A stretch of DNA of 64,000 nucleotides, taken from Thalassotalea algicola. GTDB lineage: Bacteria; Pseudomonadota; Gammaproteobacteria; Enterobacterales; Alteromonadaceae. Position 1 is the stretch's first letter; each line of letters starts with the position of its first letter. Below the pieces are notes generated by a model that searched no databases, was not told the DNA's origin, and saw only the letters and a list, made by a program, of their open reading frames with translations. A program made the translations under genes and the position numbers. Location: assembly GCF_012932965.1 (NCBI RefSeq), contig NZ_JABBXH010000002.1, positions 179,070 through 243,069 of the forward strand, written 5' to 3'. This document shows, one piece after another, positions 8,619 through 17,971 of this stretch.

Positions 8619-10844
8619 GTGTCTATAGCGTCTCAATCAGCTGATATACGTCAGATGAAAAATAAGCTAGCAAAATGGTTCATCTCCCTTGGAGGTGTCA
8701 TGGTGCTATTTACTTTGATCTTAATTTTCTTGTACTTGCTATACGTAATTAAGCCGATATTTGAATCGGCTGACGTAGAACCGGTCAATGAAATCAGTGT
8801 TCAGGCTAATGGTCAAATATTAGCAACTGGACTTGATGAGCTAAAAGAAGTGGCTTATCTAATTGATAGTCAAGGTTCGATGACCTTTTATCAAATGTCT
8901 AAAAGTGACTTTCGTGATCAAGGCAGTGAAATATTATCTGAACAATTAGTGCAGGGTGATATTGAGCAAGTAATTGCTAGTGACAATGGTCGCCTTCTTA
9001 TTGTTGATGAGCAAGGTCAAGTACAATTAATCACTGCGAAGTTCACCGCCACTTATCCTCAAGATAGCCGAGATATTACTCCTTCCATCGAGTACCCACT
9101 TGGTGAAGAAGTCTTACCGGTAGATGAGCAGGAAGGGAAAGTCGAACGTCTTGGTTTTGCCATGAATGAAGAGAAAGCGGTAGTTGTTGCTTACACTGAA
9201 GATAATCGCTTAATTAAAACCACTTTTGTTGCAGAAGATGATTTTAACTACGATCCTGAGTTTGAAGCGGTTTATCAGGAAATAGAGTTTTTTGGTCCAA
9301 CGGTTGACGACATTAAAGTTACACCAGACCTAAGAATGGCATTTGTCCGCGTTGGAAATTCAGTAAGTGTTTATAACCTAGACGATGAGTTTTCTGTTGA
9401 TAAAAAAGCTGAACTAAATTCAATCGTACCCAATGGTGTAGATATTACGGCTACGGCACTTCTATCTGGCGGAAGCTCGATATTATTTGGTGATAGTGAC
9501 GGAAAAGTGAGCCAATGGTTTGAAGTTGCAGGTAAGTCAGGTAGAGAATTTAAAAAAATTCGCTCTTTTACCGCAAGCAAGACAGAGCCTGTTGTCGAAA
9601 TTCACACAGAAATGTTCCGTAAAAGCTTTTTTACCATTACGCCTTCTGGTGAAATGGGAATATTTTACACGACAAGTGATGCCGATTTATGGCATGGCAA
9701 CATCGCGCAGAAAGTCCCTTCTGCACTAGCTATAGCGCCACGAGCAGATGCAATAATTTTTGCTGATCAAGCAAGGTTATCTTTATTAAAAGTTGATAAT
9801 CAACACCCTGAAGTAACATGGAAAGCGTTATGGCAGGAAGTTTGGTATGAAGGTTATCCAGAGCCAGACTATATTTGGCAATCTACAGGTGGTGTAGATG
9901 ATTTTGAGTCTAAATTTTCTTTAGTCCCAATTTCTTTCGGTACCATTAAAGCTGCGGCTTATGCGATGTTATTCGCGATGCCATTAGCACTAAGTGCCGC
10001 TATTTACACCGCGTACTTTATGCCGCCAGGTCTACGCAAGAAAGTAAAGCCTACGATAGAATTAATGGAAGCTCTTCCTACCGTAATTTTAGGCTTTTTA
10101 GCGGGTTTATGGTTAGCCCCGCTAATTGAAGACTACTTGCCGGCGATATTCTTGTTGTTATTGACCTTACCAATTGCAACTTTCTTAGCGGCATTTGCTT
10201 GGTATAAATTGCCGAAAGAGATGAAGGTTAAATTGCCTGAAGAGTGGGCGCCGATTATTTTGATACCTGTTTTATTGGTCGCTGGTTTCTTATCATTTGC
10301 TCTATCTCCTATATTGGAAACTGTATTTTTTGGTGGCGATATTCGTCAGTTTATTACAAACGATTTAGGTATTTCATTTGATCAACGAAACGCATTAGTT
10401 GTTGGTATCGCAATGGGATTTGCAGTAGTACCTACAATTTTCTCTATGGCAGAAGATGCAATTTTCAGTGTACCGAAACATTTAACTAGTGGTTCATTAG
10501 CCTTAGGTGCGACTCCTTGGCAAACATTGATCAAAGTTGTATTGCTAACGGCAAGTCCAGGTATTTTCTCTGCTGTAATGATGGGGTTAGGTCGAGCGGT
10601 AGGTGAAACCATGATTGTATTAATGGCAACGGGTAATACACCAATTTTAGACTGGAGTATATTCCAAGGTATGCGCACCTTATCGGCTAACATAGCGGTA
10701 GAAATGCCAGAATCTGAAGTAGGTAGTTCTCATTACCGAATATTATTCTTAGCGGCATTTGTTTTGTTCGTGTTCACCTTTGTATTTAATACGCTTGCCG
10801 AGTTTGTTCGTCAGCGTCTCAGAGAAAAGTACAGTTCGCTGTAA
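8619..10844 (+). CDS. pstC: Phosphate ABC transporter permease PstC, long form with large extracytoplasmic insertion
   Basis: 741 residues, over twice the ~319 of E. coli PstC. One membrane helix (about 21-45) is followed by ~380 mainly beta-strand, acidic residues (about 50-430) that look like a periplasmic propeller-like domain, and then the permease core (~440-735). The core has the PstC/PstA motif LGATPWQTLIKVVLLTAS and GLGRAVGETMIVLMATGN, the loop that docks on PstB. The GTG start at 8619 is supported by AGTAGG at an 8-base spacing. First gene of a Pho-box-driven operon, 16 bp before pstA. Long PstC forms are known in marine gammaproteobacteria; the job of the insertion is not established. 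Confidence 0.9.
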   Translation: MSIASQSADIRQMKNKLAKWFISLGGVMVLFTLILIFLYLLYVIKPIFESADVEPVNEISVQANGQILATGLDELKEVAYLIDSQGSMTFYQMSKSDFRDQGSEILSEQLVQGDIEQVIASDNGRLLIVDEQGQVQLITAKFTATYPQDSRDITPSIEYPLGEEVLPVDEQEGKVERLGFAMNEEKAVVVAYTEDNRLIKTTFVAEDDFNYDPEFEAVYQEIEFFGPTVDDIKVTPDLRMAFVRVGNSVSVYNLDDEFSVDKKAELNSIVPNGVDITATALLSGGSSILFGDSDGKVSQWFEVAGKSGREFKKIRSFTASKTEPVVEIHTEMFRKSFFTITPSGEMGIFYTTSDADLWHGNIAQKVPSALAIAPRADAIIFADQARLSLLKVDNQHPEVTWKALWQEVWYEGYPEPDYIWQSTGGVDDFESKFSLVPISFGTIKAAAYAMLFAMPLALSAAIYTAYFMPPGLRKKVKPTIELMEALPTVILGFLAGLWLAPLIEDYLPAIFLLLLTLPIATFLAAFAWYKLPKEMKVKLPEEWAPIILIPVLLVAGFLSFALSPILETVFFGGDIRQFITNDLGISFDQRNALVVGIAMGFAVVPTIFSMAEDAIFSVPKHLTSGSLALGATPWQTLIKVVLLTASPGIFSAVMMGLGRAVGETMIVLMATGNTPILDWSIFQGMRTLSANIAVEMPESEVGSSHYRILFLAAFVLFVFTFVFNTLAEFVRQRLREKYSSL

Positions 10845-10860
10845 GGGAAGGATTGATTAA

Positions 10861-12498
10861 ATGAAAGATTGGTTTAAAACAGGCTCCCCTTGGGTATGGC
10901 TTTCAGCCGGCGGCGTAAGCTTGAGCTTAATATCAGTAATTGGTTTATTGTGGCTAATTGCTTCAAATGGTTTGTCATATTTTTGGCCGTCACAAATTCA
11001 TCAGTTTGATGTGGTTGATGAGCATGGCAAACAAAGCGTAGTTATCGGTGAAATATACGATAGGGAAAGCATTCCTACCGTGCAGCTCGCTCATTTAGAT
11101 TTAGGTAGGGAAATAGAATCGGAAACCATTGAGCGAATCTTAGTTAAAACGGGTAACCGAGAATTAGTGAGTTTAGATTTCAGATGGATTCTAGAACCGC
11201 TAATTACACAACGTTCATTACCTGAAGACGTAGCGGTAGTAGAGCGTCGCAGTAATGGTAATTTCTATGGCTTCATAGAAAAAATTGTATTAGATGGAAA
11301 AGATGTTGATAGCTCGAAACTTGATGAGTTGCTTGAGCGTGTTAATGAATTTCAAGCACAAATTAGCGAGCTTCAAAAAGTAGATATTGGCGCAATCAAC
11401 TATCAACTAGAGCGTATTCGTTTAAAAGAGCGTAAACATATTTTAGATGGCACGCTTACCGAAGACGTTAAAGCTGATTTAGTTAGCCAAAGCGATGCCC
11501 TTAAAGCAGAGTATCAAACGTTAGAAAAAGAATTATTGGCGTTGCGCAAGGAAGTCTCACGAGATCAAATTGTTATGCGTGCGATGGGCGGTGAAACTGT
11601 TGCTATTAATTTTGACCAAATTATTAAAGTCACTTTTAGTAACCAATTGGGTGTAATTGGCAAGTTTGGCGTATTCATAGAGCAAATCTATGGTTTCATC
11701 TTTGATGATCCAAGGGAAGCCAATACCGAAGGTGGTGTTTTCCCAGCAATTTTTGGTACGGTACTTATGGTGCTATTGATGACCGTAATTGTTGCGCCAT
11801 TTGGTGTTATCGCTGCGATATATTTACATGAGTACGCAGGTAAGAATGCCTTCACTAAACTACTACGTATTGCAGTGATTAATTTAGCTGGTGTGCCGTC
11901 AATAGTTTATGGTGTATTTGGTTTAGGTTTCTTCGTTTATATGGTTGGTGGTAACCTAGATAGACTTTTCTATCCAGAAACCTTGCCTAGCCCAACATTT
12001 GGTACGCCAGGTGTTTTATGGTCGGCAATCACCTTAGCAATATTAACGTTGCCGGTTGTAATTGTTTCAACAGAAGAAGGTTTAGCTCGAATTCCATCTT
12101 CTATGCGTCATGGCAGCTTAGCACTTGGCGCAACTAAGGCAGAAACCTTATGGCGAATCATTCTACCAATTGCTAGCCCGGCAATTATGACGGGAATTAT
12201 ATTGGCGATTGCCCGTGCTGCTGGTGAAGTTGCGCCACTAATGTTGGTAGGTGTAGTTAAGATGGCACCAACATTACCGCTAGATGGCAACTTCCCGTTC
12301 TTGCATTTAGAGCGCAAGTTTATGCACTTAGGTTTCCATATTTATGATGTTGGCTTCCAAAGCCCGAATGTTGAAGCTGCACGCCCATTGGTTTATGCAA
12401 CGGCGTTATTGTTAGTGACGATAATTGTAGGTCTGAATATGACCGCAGTAAATATTCGTAATAAGTTACGTGAGAAATATCGCGCGTTAGAACATTAA
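10861..12498 (+). CDS. pstA: Phosphate ABC transporter permease PstA, long form
   Basis: 545 residues against ~296 in E. coli. The first helix (about 15-38) is followed by an extracytoplasmic region to ~280 that contains a probable coiled coil (~150-225, rich in Leu, Glu, Lys and Arg heptads). The permease core (~295-535) carries LGATKAETLWRIILPIAS and ARAAGEVAPLMLVG, the EAA-type ATPase-contact loop. It partners PstC (16 bp upstream) and PstB (87 bp downstream) for high-affinity phosphate import. Both permeases are enlarged on the same membrane side, suggesting that the two insertions may contact each other or the binding protein. Confidence 0.9.
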   Translation: MKDWFKTGSPWVWLSAGGVSLSLISVIGLLWLIASNGLSYFWPSQIHQFDVVDEHGKQSVVIGEIYDRESIPTVQLAHLDLGREIESETIERILVKTGNRELVSLDFRWILEPLITQRSLPEDVAVVERRSNGNFYGFIEKIVLDGKDVDSSKLDELLERVNEFQAQISELQKVDIGAINYQLERIRLKERKHILDGTLTEDVKADLVSQSDALKAEYQTLEKELLALRKEVSRDQIVMRAMGGETVAINFDQIIKVTFSNQLGVIGKFGVFIEQIYGFIFDDPREANTEGGVFPAIFGTVLMVLLMTVIVAPFGVIAAIYLHEYAGKNAFTKLLRIAVINLAGVPSIVYGVFGLGFFVYMVGGNLDRLFYPETLPSPTFGTPGVLWSAITLAILTLPVVIVSTEEGLARIPSSMRHGSLALGATKAETLWRIILPIASPAIMTGIILAIARAAGEVAPLMLVGVVKMAPTLPLDGNFPFLHLERKFMHLGFHIYDVGFQSPNVEAARPLVYATALLLVTIIVGLNMTAVNIRNKLREKYRALEH

Positions 12499-12585
12499 TA
12501 CTAAAGCACTTATAAACGCATAGTTGGATTAAAAATTTATCGGGTGTGGCAAATGCTGCACCCCCGGAAGAGTTAAAGAGTTATT

Positions 12586-13410
12586 ATGATTACAGTAAGC
12601 CCTAAAACACTAAATGACGTGCCAGCACCATTAGATTTGGCTAACTTAACGCCAGAGCAAACCGCTTTGGAAATTAAAGACCTTAATTTATTTTATGGCG
12701 AGAAACAGGCGCTACAAAATATTTCGATGAAGATACCTAAGGGTCAGGTAACAGCTTTTATCGGACCAAGTGGTTGTGGTAAGTCAACGCTATTACGTTG
12801 TATAAATCGTATGAACGATTTAGTTGATATTTGTCGAATAGAAGGCGGAATAGAGCTAAACGGTGAAGATATTTATGGTAAGCACGTTGACGTAGCTGCA
12901 CTTCGCCGTAAGGTTGGTATGGTATTCCAACGTCCAAATCCATTCCCTAAAAGTATTTATGAAAATGTTGTTTACGGCTTACGAATCACTGGTGAGAAAA
13001 ATCGCCGTGTACTTGATGAGGCGGTAGAGCGCTCTTTAAAAGCAGCTGCACTATGGAATGAAGTAAAAGACAGATTGCATGACAGCGCTTTAGGTTTATC
13101 TGGTGGTCAGCAACAACGTCTGGTTATAGCTCGTGCTATTGCAATTGAACCAGAAGTACTTTTATTGGATGAGCCAACGTCCGCACTTGATCCAATTTCA
13201 ACGTTGACGATTGAAGAGTTAATTAACGATCTAAAGAAAAAGTACACAGTGGTTATCGTTACACACAACATGCAACAAGCTGCACGTGTATCAGATCAAA
13301 CGGCATTCATGTATATGGGTGATTTAATCGAGTACAGTGATACTAATACACTTTTTACTACGCCAGCTAAGAAGAAAACAGAAGACTATATTACGGGTCG
13401 TTACGGTTAA
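12586..13410 (+). CDS. pstB: Phosphate ABC transporter ATP-binding protein PstB
   Basis: 274 residues, slightly longer than E. coli PstB (257) owing to an N-terminal tail. Walker [10 protein letters not shown] at 60-68, Q-loop in [17 protein letters not shown] (the RPNPFP string is typical of PstB), signature LSGGQQQR near 171, Walker [13 protein letters not shown] near 193, switch His in VTHNMQQA. It powers phosphate import through PstC/PstA and belongs to the PhoU/PhoR signalling complex. It lies 48 bp before phoU in the same operon. Confidence 0.97.
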   Translation: MITVSPKTLNDVPAPLDLANLTPEQTALEIKDLNLFYGEKQALQNISMKIPKGQVTAFIGPSGCGKSTLLRCINRMNDLVDICRIEGGIELNGEDIYGKHVDVAALRRKVGMVFQRPNPFPKSIYENVVYGLRITGEKNRRVLDEAVERSLKAAALWNEVKDRLHDSALGLSGGQQQRLVIARAIAIEPEVLLLDEPTSALDPISTLTIEELINDLKKKYTVVIVTHNMQQAARVSDQTAFMYMGDLIEYSDTNTLFTTPAKKKTEDYITGRYG

Positions 13411-13458
13411 TTTAGACGATTGTAACTATACTGAGTAAGAATACAGGATAGAGATACT

Positions 13459-14160
13459 ATGGATAATTTAAATGTCGGCCGTCATATTTCGGGCCAATTC
13501 AATGAAGACCTAGAGCGTGTTATTAATCATGTAATGAGCATGGGTGGTTTAGTTGAAAAACAACTTAAAGATGCAATTAATGCAATGATAGAAGGCGACG
13601 AAAAACTCGCTAAAAAAGTGCTTAAAGGTGATTATCAAGTTAATGACTACGAAGTTAATATTGATGATGAGTGCACTCGAATTATTGCTAAGCGTCAGCC
13701 AGCAGCAGGTGACTTACGCCTTATTATGGCGATTATCAAAACCATTACTGATTTAGAACGTATTGGTGACGAAGCTGAAAAAATCGCAAAAGTTGCACAG
13801 GAAAGCTTTTCTAAAGAGCAACGCGATCTATTAGTAAGCCTTGAAAACCTAGGACAAAGTGTTTTAGTGATGCTTCAAGCAACGCTGGATGCGTTTACTC
13901 GTATGGACTTCGATGCTGCACTTAAAGTGCATCAGACAGACGATAAAATTGATCGTGAATATGAAGGGTTAATGCGTCAACTAATGACGTACATGATGGA
14001 AGATCCACGTTCAATTCCACAGATTATGAGTGTTATTTGGTCAGCGCGTGCATTAGAGCGTATTGGCGATCGTTGCCAAAACATCTGTGAATACATCATG
14101 TATTTCGTAAAGGGTAAAGTAGTTCGTCATACAAGCCCTGAAGACATGGAAAACTTATAA
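13459..14160 (+). CDS. phoU: Phosphate-signalling adaptor PhoU
   Basis: 233 residues, all alpha-helical, built of two three-helix repeats with metal-binding acidic motifs: DDECTRIIAKRQPAAGDLR with TDLERIGDEAEKIA in the first, and SVIWSARALERIGDRCQNI in the second. PhoU links Pst transporter state to PhoR and represses the Pho regulon when phosphate is plentiful. It is the last gene of the pst operon; a strong terminator follows at 14207-14239. Confidence 0.97.
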   Translation: MDNLNVGRHISGQFNEDLERVINHVMSMGGLVEKQLKDAINAMIEGDEKLAKKVLKGDYQVNDYEVNIDDECTRIIAKRQPAAGDLRLIMAIIKTITDLERIGDEAEKIAKVAQESFSKEQRDLLVSLENLGQSVLVMLQATLDAFTRMDFDAALKVHQTDDKIDREYEGLMRQLMTYMMEDPRSIPQIMSVIWSARALERIGDRCQNICEYIMYFVKGKVVRHTSPEDMENL

Positions 14161-14206
14161 ACTTTTGTTTTCACTAACAACTGTTTTAAAAGTAAGCTAC
14201 ACTGCG

Positions 14207-14239
14207 AAAAGATACATCAGTTTGATGTATCTTTTTTTT
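14207..14239 (+). terminator. Rho-independent terminator of the pst operon
   Basis: GATACATCA (14211-14219) pairs with TGATGTATC (14223-14231) around a 3-base loop, extended by A-T pairs and followed by eight T residues. It separates phoU from the DUF47-pit unit. Confidence 0.92.
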
Positions 14240-14293
14240 ACCTGAAATATGACAAAGATTTTAAAGTTTTGTGAATAATGAGGTGAGTATTTG

Positions 14294-14321
14294 TTGCAAA
14301 TAGCCTTAAATTCGCTAGAAT
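14294..14321 (+). promoter_or_regulatory. Candidate sigma-70 promoter of the DUF47-pit operon
   Basis: TTGCAA (14294-14299) and TAGAAT (14316-14321) are separated by 16 bp and lie 46 bases before the DUF47 start. No Pho box repeat is visible here, so this unit looks constitutive or differently regulated compared with the neighbouring pst operon. Confidence 0.55.
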
Positions 14322-14366
14322 CCGCGTCGAAAAATAACAATTAGATTTGTATCCGGAACATAAATT

Positions 14367-15047
14367 ATGCCGAACAATTCAATACTAGGTGTATTTGCAA
14401 AATCACCTATTAAACCACTTGAAAAACACATTCGAATCGTCACTAAATGTGCTCGTCAATTGACCCCATTTTTTACAGCTGTTGAAGCTAGTGATTGGGA
14501 AAAAGCGACAAAGGTTCGTAAAGATATTTCACAACTAGAAAAAGACGCTGATACGCTTAAACGTCAATTGCGATTAGAATTACCTGGCGGATTATTTATG
14601 CCAGTTGATCGTGCAGATTTGTTAGAGCTTTTAACTCAGCAAGACCGAATCGCAAATAAAGCCAAAGATATTTCAGGACGAGTATTAGGCCGAGAATTAG
14701 AAATTCCAGATGCATTGCAAAAGGACTTTAATAGTTATTTAGCTCGTTGTATCGATGCCATTGAAAAGGCTGCTGATGCAATTAACGAACTAGATGATTT
14801 ATTAGAAACTGGTTTTAGAGGTCGTGAAGTAGATTTAGTCGAAAAAATGATCCTACAACTAGACGAAATTGAAGATGATACAGATTCAATGCAAATAAGC
14901 CTGCGCTCTAATCTTCGCAGCATAGAGAAAGATCTAAACCCAGTTGATGTAATGTTTTTATATCAAATTATTGAATGGGTAGGTGATCTAGCCGATTTAG
15001 CAGAGCGTGTTGGTGCTCGCTTAGAAATTTTATTAGCGAAAAATTAG
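14367..15047 (+). CDS. DUF47 (PhoU-like, TIGR00153) Pit accessory protein
   Basis: 226 residues, helical and PhoU-like: MPNNSILGVFAKSPIKPLEKH at the start, LRLELPGGLFMPVDRADLLELL and DIMFLYQ-type helices near the end (PVDVMFLYQIIEWVGDLAD). DUF47 genes are commonly paired with pit transporter genes and are thought to regulate them. Here the pit gene begins 12 bp downstream, which supports co-transcription and a joint role in low-affinity phosphate uptake. Confidence 0.9.
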   Translation: MPNNSILGVFAKSPIKPLEKHIRIVTKCARQLTPFFTAVEASDWEKATKVRKDISQLEKDADTLKRQLRLELPGGLFMPVDRADLLELLTQQDRIANKAKDISGRVLGRELEIPDALQKDFNSYLARCIDAIEKAADAINELDDLLETGFRGREVDLVEKMILQLDEIEDDTDSMQISLRSNLRSIEKDLNPVDVMFLYQIIEWVGDLADLAERVGARLEILLAKN

Positions 15048-15059
15048 AGTTAAGTTTCG

Positions 15060-16325
15060 ATGGATATTTTAATTACACACGGCCCTATGTTGGTCATGAT
15101 AGCTGCTGTTGTCGGCTTTTTTATGGCTTGGGGTATTGGTGCAAATGACGTAGCTAACGCGATGGGTACATCAGTTGGTTCAAAAGCACTTACAATTAAA
15201 CAAGCGATTATTATCGCTATGATCTTTGAATTTGCTGGTGCATATTTAGCCGGCGGAGAAGTTACCTCAACTATTCGTAAGGGTATTATTGACCCCGAGT
15301 ATTTTACTGACATTCCGCATTTACTTGTCTACGGTATGATCTCAGCTTTACTTGCTGCTGCTACATGGTTACTTATCGCTTCTGCGCTAGGTTGGCCAGT
15401 ATCTACAACACACTCAATTGTTGGCGCCATTATTGGATTCGCAGCAATTGGTGTAAGCGTTGATACAGTTGCTTGGGGTAAAGTAGGTGGTATTGTGGGG
15501 AGTTGGATAGTAACGCCATTACTTTCAGGCTTTATTGCTTTCCTTATCTTTAATAGTGCTCAAAAGCTTATTTTCGATACAGATCACCCACTACGCCAAG
15601 CTAAGCGTTGGGTGCCAATGTATATGTTTATGGCAGGCTTTGTACTTTCTTTAGTAACAATTAAGAAAGGGTTAAAGCACATAGGCTTAGAGATTGGTGC
15701 AACGGAAGGCTATATTTACGCGGTTGCGGTAGCATTGCTTGTAGCAATTGTTGGTAAAGTGTTTATTGCTCGTCTTAAGTTTGACGAGACAGGAGATAAA
15801 TCAAGCCACTATGTAAACGTAGAAAAAGTATTTGCCGTGTTAATGATAATTACCGCTTGTTGTATGGCGTTTGCTCACGGTTCAAACGATGTTGCTAACG
15901 CGATTGGCCCATTAGCTGCTGTTGTGAGCATTGTTGGTAACGAAGGTGAAATCGTTAAGAAAGCTGCGCTAGCATGGTGGATACTACCATTAGGTGGTTT
16001 AGGTATTGTTGCAGGTCTTGCCATTTTTGGTCATCGAGTCATCGCAACAATAGGTAAAGGTATAACTCACCTAACGCCAAGTCGTGGTTTTGCCGCAGAG
16101 CTTGCAGCAGCGTGTACCGTTGTGATTGCTTCTGGTACAGGTTTACCAATTTCAACTACTCAAACGTTAGTTGGTGCGGTATTAGGTGTAGGTATGGCAC
16201 GTGGTATTGCAGCAATAAATTTAGGTGTAGTGCGTAATATTGTAGTATCGTGGGTTATTACATTGCCTGTTGGTGCAGGTTTATCGATTGTATTCTTCTG
16301 GATATTATCTAGCTCACTTGCTTAG
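15060..16325 (+). CDS. pit: Inorganic phosphate transporter of the Pit (PHO-4) family
   Basis: 421 residues with about ten membrane helices. The two inverted PHO-4 repeats are visible: GIGANDVANAMGTSVGSKALT near residue 28 and AHGSNDVANAIGPLAAV near 275, with paired GWPVSTTHSIVGAI and GTGLPISTTQTLVGAV segments. Pit carriers import metal-phosphate with protons at low affinity; some homologues use sodium. The E. coli PitA cytoplasmic loop is much reduced, as in other DUF47-linked Pit proteins. A terminator follows immediately. Confidence 0.94.
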   Translation: MDILITHGPMLVMIAAVVGFFMAWGIGANDVANAMGTSVGSKALTIKQAIIIAMIFEFAGAYLAGGEVTSTIRKGIIDPEYFTDIPHLLVYGMISALLAAATWLLIASALGWPVSTTHSIVGAIIGFAAIGVSVDTVAWGKVGGIVGSWIVTPLLSGFIAFLIFNSAQKLIFDTDHPLRQAKRWVPMYMFMAGFVLSLVTIKKGLKHIGLEIGATEGYIYAVAVALLVAIVGKVFIARLKFDETGDKSSHYVNVEKVFAVLMIITACCMAFAHGSNDVANAIGPLAAVVSIVGNEGEIVKKAALAWWILPLGGLGIVAGLAIFGHRVIATIGKGITHLTPSRGFAAELAAACTVVIASGTGLPISTTQTLVGAVLGVGMARGIAAINLGVVRNIVVSWVITLPVGAGLSIVFFWILSSSLA

Positions 16326-16340
16326 TAACTTATTGAGTTT

Positions 16341-16372
16341 AAAAAGCCACTTATAAAGAGTGGCTTTTTTTT
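16341..16372 (+). terminator. Rho-independent terminator after pit
   Basis: AAAAAGCCACT (16341-16351) pairs with AGTGGCTTTTT (16359-16369), with further T residues. It lies 15 bases after the pit stop. Confidence 0.92.
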
Positions 16373-16431
16373 ATCTGTTAAATTGCTAATATTAATCAAT
16401 ATGTGATTTTTAATTATAATTATTGATAAAT

Positions 16432-17337
16432 ATGGCCAGTACTTTACCTAATTTAAAACATCTTCAATACCTACTTGCACTCCATCAGCATCAAAACTTT
16501 AACCGAGCGGCCGAGGCATGCTTTGTAAGTCAATCGACGTTAAGTAGCGCGATATTAAAGTTAGAAGAGCAATTAGGTTGTCAGCTGTTAGAACGAGATC
16601 ATAAGTCTTTCGTCTTTACTCCCCATGGCGAAGAAGTCGTTAAAAAAGCAAGACAAATTATCGTTGCAACCACTGAATTGGCTGATTTCTGTCAACATCA
16701 TGGCACACCTTTCGGTGGTGGTTTACGTCTAGGGAGTATTCCAACTATTGCACCTTATGTACTTACTGACCTAGCTCGCATCTGTCATGAAGAATTGCCT
16801 GAACTCTCTTTATTCTTACGTGAAGACACGACTGAAAACTTAATGAGAATGTTAGCTGACGGTGAAATTGATGTAGCGTTACTTGCTTTACCGGTACAAC
16901 AGCATAGCTTTCAGCAAAAAGTGGTTGGTAAAGATGCTTTTTATATTGCAGGCAATCCAGCGTTGATAACAAAAGTTAAAACGCAATCCGATTATCGCTT
17001 GCTGCCCCAGCACTCTATTTTTCTTTTATCACAAGAACATTGTTTATCAGAGCATGCGGTAAGCGCATGTAATGTCGAAGATCAAACGTTAATTAACCCA
17101 TTTTTCTCTTCAAGTCTAACAACATTGGTACAAATGGCGGCATACCATAACGGGGTTACGTTCTTGCCTGAAATGGCGGTAGATAAAGGGGTTGGTTCAG
17201 AAGAAGGGTTGGCGTTAGAAAAAATGCCTAATGATATGTATAGAGAAATTGGCCTACTATGGCGCACAACCAGTATGAGGCAAAGGCTTTACGCTAAGTT
17301 GACCAATATAATCTCAACGTTGTTTGAAAAAAATTAA
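16432..17337 (+). CDS. oxyR: OxyR-type peroxide-sensing LysR regulator
   Basis: 301 residues from the ATG at 16432 (an in-frame TTG at 16423 would add three residues). N-terminal LysR helix-turn-helix (NFNRAAEACFVSQSTLSSAI) and a C-terminal substrate-binding fold. Cys204 and Cys213 lie in the context EHCLSEHAVSAC, with the same 9-residue spacing as the redox pair C199/C208 of E. coli OxyR, so peroxide sensing by a disulphide is expected. No catalase or AhpC gene is adjacent; a Prx5 peroxiredoxin lies 8.5 kb away. It is probably its own transcription unit, with terminators before and none obvious after. Confidence 0.88.
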   Translation: MASTLPNLKHLQYLLALHQHQNFNRAAEACFVSQSTLSSAILKLEEQLGCQLLERDHKSFVFTPHGEEVVKKARQIIVATTELADFCQHHGTPFGGGLRLGSIPTIAPYVLTDLARICHEELPELSLFLREDTTENLMRMLADGEIDVALLALPVQQHSFQQKVVGKDAFYIAGNPALITKVKTQSDYRLLPQHSIFLLSQEHCLSEHAVSACNVEDQTLINPFFSSSLTTLVQMAAYHNGVTFLPEMAVDKGVGSEEGLALEKMPNDMYREIGLLWRTTSMRQRLYAKLTNIISTLFEKN

Positions 17338-17416
17338 TTTTTTTCAAACTATTTAAACTCTTGCCTCTACCTTATTAATAACAACGTTGATAAATCAATA
17401 AAAAGTAGGAAACTCA

Positions 17417-17971
17417 GTGTTCAAACGGAGCGATGAAGCGCTAATTAAACAAGCTTTGAAAGGGAGTAAGTCTGCCTGGGAAGGTTTAGTTAAACGCTAT
17501 GAAAGCGGCATCTATAACTATGCATATCGTATGGTAAATCATCCTGATGATGCGATGGATTTAATGCAGGATATATTTATTGCTGTCTTTAGGAATTTAT
17601 CTTCTTTTCGCGGTGATAGTCCTTTCAAGGGATGGCTATTTAAAATTGCGCATTATCGCTGTATTGAGTATTACCGAAAGAAAAAGCCGCTACAGTCGAT
17701 AGATGATACGCCAGAGCAGGAAGATGAAAGTGAAGAAAGTTGCCCTGAGTATGATTTAACACAAGGTCAGGAAAACAAAGCCTTACACCTTGCAATGCAG
17801 CGTTTACCATTTAATCAAAAATTAATGGTAGAAATGAAGTTTTTCCAGCATTTTACATTTGAAGATATTGCTAATCAGCTAGGTATTTCAACTAATACAG
17901 CAAAGTCGAGATTGTATAGTGCATTAGATAAATTAAAAGACTATCTGGAGGTGGAAGATGTCGCCGCGTGA
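17417..17971 (+). CDS. ECF-type RNA polymerase sigma factor
   Basis: 184 residues. Region 2 (about 20-90) includes HPDDAMDLMQDIFIAVFRNL and the -10-recognition segment WLFKIAHYRCIEYYRKKK. An acidic linker (DDTPEQEDESEES) precedes region 4 (about 128-178), with the helix-turn-helix TFEDIANQLGISTNTAKSRL. The GTG start at 17417 has AGGA placed 6 bases upstream. It overlaps the next gene by 14 bases, which implies translational coupling to a probable anti-sigma factor. The regulon and the inducing signal cannot be read from the window. Confidence 0.92.
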   Translation: MFKRSDEALIKQALKGSKSAWEGLVKRYESGIYNYAYRMVNHPDDAMDLMQDIFIAVFRNLSSFRGDSPFKGWLFKIAHYRCIEYYRKKKPLQSIDDTPEQEDESEESCPEYDLTQGQENKALHLAMQRLPFNQKLMVEMKFFQHFTFEDIANQLGISTNTAKSRLYSALDKLKDYLEVEDVAA

